Below, one piece after another: positions 1-5,903 of a stretch of DNA of 20,925 bases (position 1 is its first letter; each line of letters begins with the position of its first letter). Origin of the DNA: Heteroruminococcus sp964369885. Its GTDB lineage: Bacteria > Bacillota > Clostridia > Oscillospirales > Ruminococcaceae. The notes beneath the pieces are model-generated. The model saw only the letters and a program-made list of their open reading frames with translations, did not search any database and was not told where the DNA came from. The position numbers were made by a program, and so were the translations under genes. The stretch is from positions 1-20,925 of the forward strand of contig CAYJGQ010000032.1 of the NCBI GenBank assembly GCA_964369885.1. Direction: 5' to 3'.

Positions 1-54
1 ACTCGCTACCTCCACCTTGGCAAGGTGGCGCTCTACCAGATGAGCTAAACCCGC
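1..54 (-). tRNA. tRNA-Gly (GCC anticodon), 3' end cut by the window edge
   Basis: Read on the minus strand, this begins GCGGGTTTAGCTC and has a typical D arm. A 5-bp anticodon stem (CCACC/GGTGG) encloses the 7-base loop TTGCCAA, giving anticodon GCC (glycine). The variable region and the start of the T arm are present, but the rest of the T arm and the acceptor 3' strand lie outside the window. It is the last visible member of a Val-Asp-Phe-Gly cluster and starts 3 bases after the end of tRNA-Phe, so it is almost certainly cut from the same precursor. Confidence 0.95.
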
Positions 55-57
55 AGC

Positions 58-133
<76 letters not shown>

Positions 134-138
134 AGGAA

Positions 139-215
139 TGGCGACCCGAATGGGGCTCGAACCCACGACCTCCAGCGTGACAGGCTGGCGTACTAACCGA
201 CTGTACTACCGGGCC
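139..215 (-). tRNA. tRNA-Asp (GTC anticodon)
   Basis: The element is a 77-base cloverleaf on the minus strand, starting GGCCCGG and ending with discriminator G and an encoded CCA. The anticodon stem CCAGC/GCTGG encloses CTGTCAC, giving GTC (aspartate). The discriminator G is the expected identity base for tRNA-Asp. It lies 6 bases downstream of tRNA-Val. Confidence 0.97.
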
Positions 216-221
216 AAACCA

Positions 222-297
222 TGGTGGGAACAACAGGGCTCGAACCTGTGACCCTCTGCTTGTAAGGCAGATGCTCTCCCAGCTGAGCTATGCTCCC
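222..297 (-). tRNA. tRNA-Val (TAC anticodon)
   Basis: The element is a 76-base cloverleaf on the minus strand with 5' strand GGGAGCA. The acceptor closes with TGTTCCC (one G-U pair), discriminator A and an encoded CCA. The anticodon stem TCTGC/GCAGA encloses CTTACAA, so the anticodon is TAC (valine). It is the first gene of the four-tRNA cluster, and a near-consensus promoter lies just upstream at 336-365. Confidence 0.97.
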
Positions 298-335
298 ACA
301 GTTTATCGCCTCGATTTGCTCGGTGCGACTTTGCT

Positions 336-365
336 ATTATACAACACTTTCACAAGCTTTGTCAA
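336..365 (-). promoter_or_regulatory. Sigma-A type promoter for the tRNA cluster
   Basis: On the minus strand a perfect TTGACA (-35, at 365-360) is followed after 18 bp by a perfect TATAAT (-10, at 341-336). Transcription would start near 329, about 30 bases before tRNA-Val. The match to consensus and the short leader fit a strong stable-RNA promoter. No other gene is positioned to use it. Confidence 0.85.
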
Positions 366-863
366 TACGTTTTTTCAAAAAATTTGACATTTTTTTTGGA
401 AAAATTATTCCATGTTTTTCGGGGTCTTCTAAAGTGGCATAAACACTGGAAATGTTGGGGTTTTCATCAAACAGCTACACCGCCGTTACAATGAAATTAG
501 TGCAAATTTGAGGTCGTTTTTTAAATTAAACCTGTCGATGACATAAATTTTTCATCCAAAAAATTTATGTCAAATATTGCCTTGGTCGCATGAACATTTT
601 AAGGTTTTTTTGCCAAAGCAGTAAATAAACCTTACTTTACAGGGTGAATCATAATAGACAAATTCATCATATAAGCTCGGGTGGCATACTGCCCAGCATC
701 GCCCTACAAGGCTTCGGCGGCGTTACAAGGTTTTTTGTGCATTACATAAAGGGATTGCCTTGCAACTGCGCAGAACGTCCCTGCTGAGGCTGTGTGGCCT
801 GTGAGCGGCTACACCCCCCCCACCATGGCATCTAAAAGCGTCTGCAGTCTTACCGCCCTTCCC
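366..863. other. Gene-free intergenic stretch between comEA-like gene and tRNA promoter
   Basis: I find no credible coding sequence here on either strand. Seen directly are a perfect 14-bp palindrome (539-572), an 8-bp inverted repeat TAAGGTTT/AAACCTTA (600-607 and 627-634), a TACAAGG direct repeat near 702 and 724, and a run of eight C residues near 813-821. The part below about 660 is AT-rich, while 660-863 is more mixed. It lacks the GGAAGGAAGC-type signature of SRP RNA, and I recognise no other known structured RNA. Confidence 0.6.
539..572. repeat. Perfect 14-bp palindrome with 6-base loop
   Basis: The arms TGACATAAATTTTT (539-552) and AAAAATTTATGTCA (559-572) are exact reverse complements, separated by CATCCA. 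The stem has only three G/C pairs, so it is a poor intrinsic terminator. It could be an operator, a bidirectional hairpin or the remnant of a small mobile element end. Its outer half-site TGACATAA recurs in two leader regions elsewhere in the window. Confidence 0.75.
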
Positions 864-1298
864 TCACACCACCACAAGATACCTCAGGTCCTCCACCTTC
901 TTCTCCCCTATTCCGTCCACACGCTGCAAATCCTCCACCGAGGAAAACGGCAGAAGTTCTCGTTCGGCAATTATCCTTTCGGAGATGACCTCACCTATGC
1001 CGGGCAGGCTCATAAGCTCCTCCCGTGTGGCCGTGTTCACATTGACAAGCCCTCTCTGCTGCTCTGAGCCGCTTTGTGAGGGTTCCTGCCCCTCACTTGC
1101 GGCAGATGCACCATCCGCGCCCCACGGGGTCTCTGCTCCCTCCTGAGGCTGTGTATGTTGATCTGTGGGCAGTATATATGTATCCACAGTGAGTGGCTCT
1201 GCCCTGTCAGGCCGCTCGATAAAATTTATTAGCAATATAAGCCCGCCAAGCACAAGAACACTTAGCAATATAAGCTTTAACATCAGCGTTTCATTCAA
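864..1298 (-). CDS. ComEA-like helix-hairpin-helix DNA-binding protein (short form)
   Basis: The product is about 144 residues. An N-terminal membrane segment (about 6-27, LMLKLILLSVLVLGGLILL) is followed by a low-complexity Gln/Glu/Ser-rich linker (about 45-82) and a C-terminal helix-hairpin-helix module (84-144). That module has the family signature VNVNTA and two hairpins, LPGIGEV near 98 and VDGIGEKK near 127. ComEA proteins are membrane-anchored receptors that bind incoming double-stranded DNA during natural transformation. The usual SLBB domain between anchor and HhH of Gram-positive ComEA is not visible, and no comEC follows, so competence is only one possible role. I chose a TTG start because GAGGTG lies 6 bases before it; upstream in-frame codons run into the preceding terminator hairpin. 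Confidence 0.85.
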   Translation of the reverse strand: MNETLMLKLILLSVLVLGGLILLINFIERPDRAEPLTVDTYILPTDQHTQPQEGAETPWGADGASAASEGQEPSQSGSEQQRGLVNVNTATREELMSLPGIGEVISERIIAERELLPFSSVEDLQRVDGIGEKKVEDLRYLVVV

Positions 1299-1331
1299 GC
1301 CACTCACCTCTTTTCTCTTTATAAACAAGCA

Positions 1332-1384
1332 GGGGCACAGACAAATGATTGTCTGTGCCCCCAATTTGCGCCTGTGGGCACAAA
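1332..1384 (-). terminator. Tandem hairpins downstream of the transketolase operon
   Basis: The minus-strand transcript first meets an 8-bp hairpin with loop CACA (1384-1365). It then meets a perfect 13-bp hairpin (arms 1349-1361 and 1332-1344, four-base loop) whose arm is GGGGCACAGACAA. The following bases are CTGCTTGTTT, an imperfect U tract. This is a plausible intrinsic terminator just after the transketolase stop. Some read-through into the comEA-like gene is likely because no separate promoter fits in the short gap. Confidence 0.65.
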
Positions 1385-1391
1385 TGTTAAA

Positions 1392-2342
1392 TTACTTTTT
1401 CTTTGCAATAACCTGCTTTGCCTTTTCCACGATGTTCTCGGCGCAAAGCCCAAATTCCTTAAGAAGCTGCTGGGCAGGACCGGAGCGACCAAATACGTCC
1501 TCCACGCCAACACGAGCCATGTGTGCAGGGCAACCCTCGGCCAGAGCCTCGGCCACGGCCGAGCCCAGTCCGCCGATGATGGAATGCTCCTCGGCGGTAA
1601 CAACTGCACCGGTCTTGGCGGCATTCTTTATTACAATCTCGCTGTCAAATGGCTTGATGGTGTGAATGTTTACAAGACCTGCGCTTATGCCCTCGGCCTT
1701 TAGCATCTCAACAGCCTTTATGGCCTCGCTGGTCATAAGACCGGTCGAAACGATGGTAACATCGTCACCCTCGGCCACCTGTATACCCTTGCCAATCTCA
1801 AACTTATAGGTGTCGGGATCGTTAAAGATGGGTACAGCCATTCTGCCCATACGGATGTATACGGGACCCTCGTACTCAACCGCTGCAAATACAGCAGCCT
1901 TGGCCTCCACATCGTCGGCAGGGTTGATAACCACCATGCCGGGAATGCCTCTCATCAGGGCGATGTCCTCGTTACACTGGTGGGTAGCGCCGTCCTCGCC
2001 AACCGAGATGCCGGCGTGGGTGGCACAAATTTTTACGTTGTTGTGGGGATAACCCACCATGTTGCGCACAGCGTCGTATGCGCGACCTGCAGCAAACATG
2101 GCAAAGGAGCTGGTAAAGGGAATATACCCGCAGGTCGAAAGACCGGCAGCAATACCAATCATGTCGTTCTCTGCAATACCTGCATTAAAAAAGCGCTCGG
2201 GGCAAACCTTCTTAAATCTTCCTGTCTGGGTGGCAGCGGCCAAATCGGCATCCATTACAACCACCTTGGGATTGCTCTTTGCAAGTTCTACAAGCGCATC
2301 ACCGTAACTCTGTCGTGTAGCCTTCTTTACAACTTCAGCCAT
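1392..2342 (-). CDS. Transketolase, C-terminal subunit
   Basis: This 316-residue protein is the second half of a split transketolase, holding the pyrimidine-binding and C-terminal domains. Transketolase moves two-carbon units between sugar phosphates in the non-oxidative pentose phosphate pathway, using thiamine diphosphate in the cytosol. The catalytic glutamate region is seen as GIAEND (E58), followed by GLSTCGYIPFTSSFAMF, typical of the Pyr domain. HAGISVGEDGATHQ (about 110-122) and GRSGPAQQLL near the C terminus are also family hallmarks. It starts 2 bases after the N-terminal subunit stops, so the two are translated as a pair and should form the active enzyme together. A 1-deoxyxylulose-5-phosphate synthase or other TPP-enzyme half is unlikely given the partner. 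Confidence 0.95.
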   Translation of the reverse strand: MAEVVKKATRQSYGDALVELAKSNPKVVVMDADLAAATQTGRFKKVCPERFFNAGIAENDMIGIAAGLSTCGYIPFTSSFAMFAAGRAYDAVRNMVGYPHNNVKICATHAGISVGEDGATHQCNEDIALMRGIPGMVVINPADDVEAKAAVFAAVEYEGPVYIRMGRMAVPIFNDPDTYKFEIGKGIQVAEGDDVTIVSTGLMTSEAIKAVEMLKAEGISAGLVNIHTIKPFDSEIVIKNAAKTGAVVTAEEHSIIGGLGSAVAEALAEGCPAHMARVGVEDVFGRSGPAQQLLKEFGLCAENIVEKAKQVIAKKK

Positions 2343-2344
2343 GA

Positions 2345-3187
2345 TTACACCTCCAAAGACGCAATCACTGCGCCAAGCTCTTTCTTTGCAATCTCATACT
2401 CCTCATCACTTGGGGAGTGGCCGTGCCAATCAACATTGTTCTCCATGTAGGAAACGCCCTTGCCCTTAATGGTCTTGGCAACAATGGCGGTGGGCATACC
2501 CTTGGTGGCCTTGGCCTTTTCAAGGGCGTCGGCAATCTGGTCAAAGTCATGACCATCAATATTTATAACATTAAAGCCAAAGGCCTCAAACTTCTTGTCG
2601 ATGGGATAGGGCGAGCAAACCTCGTCCACAGCGCCGTCGATCTGAAGGTTGTTGTTGTCGATAAATACGCACAGGTTGTCAAGCTTTCTAAAGCCTGCAA
2701 ACATAGCGGCCTCCCAGATTTGACCTTCCTGGATCTCGCCGTCACCGCAAATAACATAGGTGCGGTAGTCCTTGGCATCAAGCTTTGCTGCCAAAGCAAT
2801 GCCGCAACCGGCCGATATGCCCTGTCCAAGCGAGCCTGCCGAAAAGTCCACGCCGGGGATCTTTTTCATATCGGGATGTCCCTGCAAAATATGAGCCGAC
2901 TGTCTAAAGTTTTTAAGCTCGTCCCTGGAGAAATATCCTTTGTGTGCCAGTGCTGCGTAGTAGCTGGGGCAGCAGTGACCTTTAGAAAGTATAAAACGAT
3001 CACGGTTTTCGTCCTTTGGGTTTTTAGGATCGACATTCATCTCCTTGAAGTAGAGATATGTAACAATGTCGGCCGCCGACAACGCACCGCCGGGATGTCC
3101 CGATTGCGCCGCATGGACAGCACCCACTGCATCCAGCCTAATTTCTGCGGCCAGACGGGCAAGCTGTTTCTTATCTGCTTGATTCAT
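2345..3187 (-). CDS. Transketolase, N-terminal (TPP-binding) subunit
   Basis: This 280-residue protein forms the diphosphate-binding half of a two-subunit transketolase. Visible hallmarks are SGHPGG (29-34), SKGHCCPSYY (68-77), GHPD (103-106) and the thiamine diphosphate motif GDGEIQEGQIWEA (148-160), ending at IDNNNLQ (176-182). These supply Mg-TPP ligands and active-site histidines. The ATG at 3187 is preceded by GGGAGG 11 bases upstream; an earlier ATG in another frame stops quickly and was discarded. The C-terminal subunit follows 2 bases later. Full-length transketolases are one chain of about 660 residues, and split pairs such as this are common in anaerobic Firmicutes and archaea. Confidence 0.95.
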   Translation of the reverse strand: MNQADKKQLARLAAEIRLDAVGAVHAAQSGHPGGALSAADIVTYLYFKEMNVDPKNPKDENRDRFILSKGHCCPSYYAALAHKGYFSRDELKNFRQSAHILQGHPDMKKIPGVDFSAGSLGQGISAGCGIALAAKLDAKDYRTYVICGDGEIQEGQIWEAAMFAGFRKLDNLCVFIDNNNLQIDGAVDEVCSPYPIDKKFEAFGFNVINIDGHDFDQIADALEKAKATKGMPTAIVAKTIKGKGVSYMENNVDWHGHSPSDEEYEIAKKELGAVIASLEV

Positions 3188-3228
3188 ACTGCATTTTACC
3201 TCCCAAAATTTTAGTATAACACATATAT

Positions 3229-3255
3229 ATCAAACCCGCCTTGGCGTGTTTTGAT
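3229..3255 (-). other. Leader hairpin upstream of transketolase genes
   Basis: An imperfect stem pairs ATCAAA with TTTGAT and CGCC with GGCG, with one bulge and one mismatch, about 42 bases before the start codon. A second small stem, TAATGA/TCATTA, lies at 3284-3301. No U tract follows either, so they look like leader structure rather than terminators. I recognise no known riboswitch class here. Confidence 0.4.
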
Positions 3256-3364
3256 ACCCTAAAAATCCGTGAAACCTCCAAAATAATGACTGCGATCATT
3301 ACCTTAAGTGCAACTCACAAATTTGGTCTGCCAGTTCAAATGTTTTAGCAGTGCCTACTCCAAT

Positions 3365-3394
3365 ATTATAAGCTACTCGGGGGTGGTTTTGCAA
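3365..3394 (-). promoter_or_regulatory. Probable promoter for the transketolase operon
   Basis: On the minus strand TTGCAA (3394-3389) is followed after 18 bp by a perfect TATAAT (3370-3365). This would give a leader of roughly 170 bases before the first transketolase gene. A weaker -10-like TATACT lies closer to the gene, near 3215, without a good -35. The same stretch can also be read as a short epimerase-like peptide (see findings), which weakens certainty. Confidence 0.6.
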
Positions 3395-3441
3395 TCAAAA
3401 TATCCACTCATTATATATTTTTAATAAGTGTAATCGGTTTA

Positions 3442-4200
3442 TCAAATTATTTCGGTGCCACCCCACTCAATTACAGTAAATCCGCTTCTTGTAAATGGTT
3501 CTATATCCTGTGGCTCTATCTCGATTTTTTCATCAAGTGCCTTGTAGGCCATAAATACACGTTGTATGCTGTCGGGTTGTGGTTCTATTTTCAGCACTGC
3601 GTTGTCGGTGTATACATCGGTCTGGAAGGTGATTAGATTGTATTCATTTTCTATCATTCGTGGCACCCAGTATACAATAAACTCGTTGTACTCCACAGGG
3701 GTAAGCCCCATATATTTTAGTTTTTCTATCAAAAAGGCCTCGGTGTCCCTGCCTCTTACCACAAATCCCTTGCTCAAATCGTAATCTATATCGCTATATC
3801 CCTCCCAAAATAGGTAGGAATACTGTTCTCCATCACTTATAATGCTACCATTCGGGTTGGCTGTGACCTCCCATCCATTCTCATAGGCAGGATAGGTGTA
3901 CAATAGTTCCCCGTTAAAGTCAAGCTTTATCATAACATCTGTTGTCTGCTCGGGGTAAAGATATATAACCGGCTTTTCCACCACAATTTCTTCTGGGGGC
4001 TCATCTGTCGGCTTNNNNNNNNNNNNNNNNNNNNNNNNNNNNNNNNNNNNNNNNNNNNNNNNNNNNNNNNNNNNNNNNNNNNNNNNNNNNNNNNNNNNNN
4101 NNNNNNNNNNNNNNGGCTCATCTGTCGGCTTGTCCTCAACACAACCTGTAAAGCTCATCACCAAGCACAATGTCAACAGCACAAACAACAACTTTTTCAT
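3442..4200 (-). CDS. Predicted lipoprotein of unknown function with PTDE repeat linker (contains assembly gap)
   Basis: The start ATG gives MKKLLFVLLTLCLVMSFTGC, a lipoprotein signal peptide with a lipobox-like FTGC, so the mature protein should be lipid-anchored through that cysteine. A TTG codon further upstream is open but overlaps the RBS region (AAAGGA), so I prefer the ATG. After the cysteine comes an acidic linker with KPTDE units, interrupted by 100 Ns. Then comes a globular domain of about 180 residues starting KPVIYLYPEQTTDV, with the blocks YLFWEG, GFVVRGRDTEAFL and YNEFIVYWVPRM. I recall this KPVIYLYP-type domain from many uncharacterised bacterial surface proteins but know no function. 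The true length is unknown because of the gap. Being lipid-anchored, it should be a substrate of the LspA encoded two genes upstream. Confidence 0.8.
   Translation of the reverse strand: MKKLLFVLLTLCLVMSFTGCVEDKPTDEXXXXXXXXXXXXXXXXXXXXXXXXXXXXXXXXXXKPTDEPPEEIVVEKPVIYLYPEQTTDVMIKLDFNGELLYTYPAYENGWEVTANPNGSIISDGEQYSYLFWEGYSDIDYDLSKGFVVRGRDTEAFLIEKLKYMGLTPVEYNEFIVYWVPRMIENEYNLITFQTDVYTDNAVLKIEPQPDSIQRVFMAYKALDEKIEIEPQDIEPFTRSGFTVIEWGGTEII
4015..4114. other. Assembly gap of 100 Ns inside a repeat
   Basis: Exactly 100 Ns, a conventional placeholder for a gap of unknown size. The same 17-base sequence, ggctcatctgtcggctt, sits on both sides (3998-4014 and 4115-4131). The assembly therefore probably failed within a tandem array encoding KPTDEP-like units. 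The reading frame happens to be kept across the placeholder. Confidence 0.95.
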
Positions 4201-4229
4201 AGTTATATCCATTCCTTTCTGCGACAAAC

Positions 4230-4272
4230 TAAAAACCTCTTAGGGTATGACATAAAAACCTACGCTGTCATA
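4230..4272. repeat. Nested repeats in the lipoprotein gene leader
   Basis: An inverted repeat, TATGACA (4246-4252) and TGTCATA (4266-4272), has a 13-base spacer. Overlapping it is a 9-bp direct repeat, TAAAAACCT, at 4230-4238 and 4253-4261, spaced 23 bp or about two helical turns. It lies between the pseudouridine synthase stop and the lipoprotein RBS, so it could be an operator or a weak transcript-end hairpin. No convincing -35/-10 pair is visible here. Confidence 0.45.
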
Positions 4273-4284
4273 TATTTATGCATT

Positions 4285-5202
4285 TTATTTTAGCTTTAGC
4301 TGAGAAACAAATCCTGTGAAGTAGTCGGGCAGAGGGCTGTCAAACTCCATATATTCCCCACTTTTGGGATGTATAAAACCAATTGTTTTGGCATGAAGAC
4401 ACTGCCCCTTTGTTCGGGTTATAACCTTTGATGGGCCATAGACCTCATCCCCCACCACCGGGTGGCCAATATGGGCCATATGCACCCTTATTTGGTGGGT
4501 GCGCCCCGTGGTAAGCTCAAGCCCCAGGTGGGTATACCCCTCGTAGCGCTGTAATACGGTGTATAGTGTCTTGGCCTGCCTTGCGGCACTGCCATTCACC
4601 GCCATGCGTTTGCGGTTTGTGGGGTGACGCCCTATGGCCTCATCCACCTCGCCGCTGTCCTGTGTAAAACCAAAATACACCATGGCTTCATATCGGCGTG
4701 TAAAGCTGTGCCGGCTTATTTGCCCTGCCAAATGCAGGTGGGCCTCATCGCCCTTGGCCACAATCAAAAGTCCGCTGGTGTCCTTGTCAATGCGGTGTAC
4801 AATGCCGGGACGTATCACGCCGTTTATGCCCGATAGGCTGTCGGCACAGTGCCACATAAGGGCGTTTACCAAGGTGCCGCTGTAATGCCCCGGCGCCGGA
4901 TGCACCACCATTCCCTTGGGTTTATCCACCACCAACAGACTCTCATCCTCGTATACAATGTTAATCGGGATGTTTTCGGGCTCTATTGTAATGGGCTGTG
5001 GGTTTGGGATGGAAACCTCAATAAGTTCGTTCCCGTTTAGCTTGTAACTCTTTCCCACGGCCTTTGTGCCGCACAGCACAAGCCCCTGCTCGCAGAGCTT
5101 TTGCGCCATGCTTCGATTTAGCTCCTGTAACTGCTCGGACAAAAATCTATCTATGCGCTGTCCTGCATCACTTTTGGTGACCTGTATCGTCATCTGTTGC
5201 AT
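4285..5202 (-). CDS. RluA/RluD-family 23S rRNA pseudouridine synthase
   Basis: The product is about 305 residues and isomerises specific uridines in RNA, most likely 23S rRNA, to pseudouridine. An N-terminal S4 RNA-binding domain (about 8-70, QRIDRFLSEQLQELNRSMAQ) precedes the catalytic domain. That domain has VVDKPKGMVVHP and HRIDKDTSGLL, whose first aspartate (D139) is the catalytic residue of the family; GRTHQIRVH follows. I chose the ATG at 5202 because AAGGAG lies 6 bases before it; a TTG 15 bases earlier is open but overlaps that site. The gene overlaps lspA by 35 bp, implying translational coupling. In Bacillus subtilis the corresponding gene after lspA is ylyB. The exact target uridines cannot be read from sequence. 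Confidence 0.93.
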   Translation of the reverse strand: MQQMTIQVTKSDAGQRIDRFLSEQLQELNRSMAQKLCEQGLVLCGTKAVGKSYKLNGNELIEVSIPNPQPITIEPENIPINIVYEDESLLVVDKPKGMVVHPAPGHYSGTLVNALMWHCADSLSGINGVIRPGIVHRIDKDTSGLLIVAKGDEAHLHLAGQISRHSFTRRYEAMVYFGFTQDSGEVDEAIGRHPTNRKRMAVNGSAARQAKTLYTVLQRYEGYTHLGLELTTGRTHQIRVHMAHIGHPVVGDEVYGPSKVITRTKGQCLHAKTIGFIHPKSGEYMEFDSPLPDYFTGFVSQLKLK

Positions 5203-5716
5203 CTGTGGCTCCTTCAATGGGTGTATGCTCGCCCGAGTCGGTCGCTGTCTTGGCCTTTTTGGCCAATATTCTTTCCTCCATCATAACATAAATGAGGATA
5301 AGCCCCGTGCCTATAACCACACAGCAGTCGGCCAAATTAAACACCGGGAAATTTATAATCTCAAAGTAGATGTAATCCACCACGTAGCCGTTTTGCACCC
5401 TGTCAATTAGGTTGCCAACACCACCTGCCACTACAAGTGCCAGGCTCCAGGTCATAAACTTTGAGTTAAGGCGCCCTGAAAACATCCAGACAAGTATCAA
5501 AGCCAGCACAATGCCGGTTACAACTATGAGAAAGGTCTGCATGCCCTGCATTATGCCAAAGGCGGCACCGTAATTTTCGTGATAAATAAGTGACAGCACC
5601 CCCGAAATAAGGGTTATGCCCTCCTGCATTAGGTTATCGACCGCCCACTGTTTTATGAGCTGGTCAAGCAACACAAGCAGTGCCGCCACAGCCGTTGCAA
5701 TAATTGATAGAGCCAT
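5168..5716 (-). CDS. lspA: Signal peptidase II (prolipoprotein signal peptidase)
   Basis: This 182-residue integral membrane aspartyl protease cleaves the signal peptide of diacylglyceryl-modified prolipoproteins at the lipobox cysteine. Four hydrophobic segments are visible (about 4-20, 58-80, 88-106 and 132-148). Hallmarks are NYGAAFG (48-54), GGVGNLIDR (98-106), the aspartate in GYVVDY (D114) and FNLAD (D130). D114 and D130 are the pair usually assigned to catalysis. The C-terminal tail of about 30 residues is hydrophilic, Thr/Asp-rich and longer than in many homologues. The start ATG has GGAG 8 bases upstream. It sits between ileS and an rluD-type gene, the order known from many Firmicutes. 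Confidence 0.95.
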   Translation of the reverse strand: MALSIIATAVAALLVLLDQLIKQWAVDNLMQEGITLISGVLSLIYHENYGAAFGIMQGMQTFLIVVTGIVLALILVWMFSGRLNSKFMTWSLALVVAGGVGNLIDRVQNGYVVDYIYFEIINFPVFNLADCCVVIGTGLILIYVMMEERILAKKAKTATDSGEHTPIEGATDATDDDTGHQK

Positions 5717-5736
5717 GAGAAATTCTCCGTTTCAGC

Positions 5737-5770
5737 ACCGCCGCCGCCCTTTATGGGCGGCAGTGGCGGT
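5737..5770 (-). other. GC-rich hairpin in the ileS-lspA intergenic leader
   Basis: A perfect 7-bp stem, GCCGCCC/GGGCGGC, encloses a 5-base loop and is extended by CCGCC/GGCGG across a 3-base bulge. It ends about 20 bases before the lspA start. No U tract follows on the minus strand, so it is not a standard terminator. It could stabilise or mark processing of the ileS-lspA transcript. The rest of the 187-base gap (5717-5903) shows no clear promoter. Confidence 0.6.
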
Positions 5771-5903
5771 TGATTATTGTAAATTGTCGGTATAACAGAT
5801 TATTTATATCGCACATCTGCGGTATCAGGCACATACAAATAAAAACCATGTGAGTGCGCTCAACTTATATGCTGTGCTAATAAAAAACCTTACTTTAATT
5901 GGC

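Noticed and set aside
384..410. Plus-strand TTGACA at 384-389 as a promoter
   Set aside because: No acceptable -10 lies 16-18 bp downstream, and no plus-strand gene follows.
660..860. Possible structured RNA (SRP RNA, 6S RNA or similar) upstream of the tRNAs
   Set aside because: I looked for hallmark sequences such as GGAAGGAAGC and for a long closing stem and found none. Only short repeats are visible.
792..1067. Plus-strand open frame of 91 codons near the gene-free stretch
   Set aside because: Most of it is antisense to the HhH-coding region. The start has no RBS and the protein looks random.
1165..1665. Plus-strand open frame of 166 codons across the comEA/transketolase boundary
   Set aside because: It runs through the terminator hairpin and opposite two supported genes, with low-complexity Ser/Thr content and no family match.
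2417..3214. Long plus-strand open frame of 265 codons opposite the transketolase N subunit
   Set aside because: It is antisense to a gene with clear TPP motifs, has no RBS or recognisable domain, and its composition is that of a reverse-frame shadow.
4201..4284. Intrinsic terminator after the pseudouridine synthase gene
   Set aside because: The 7-bp stem has a 13-base loop and is AT-rich, and the nearby T runs are not placed directly after it. I list it only as a repeat.
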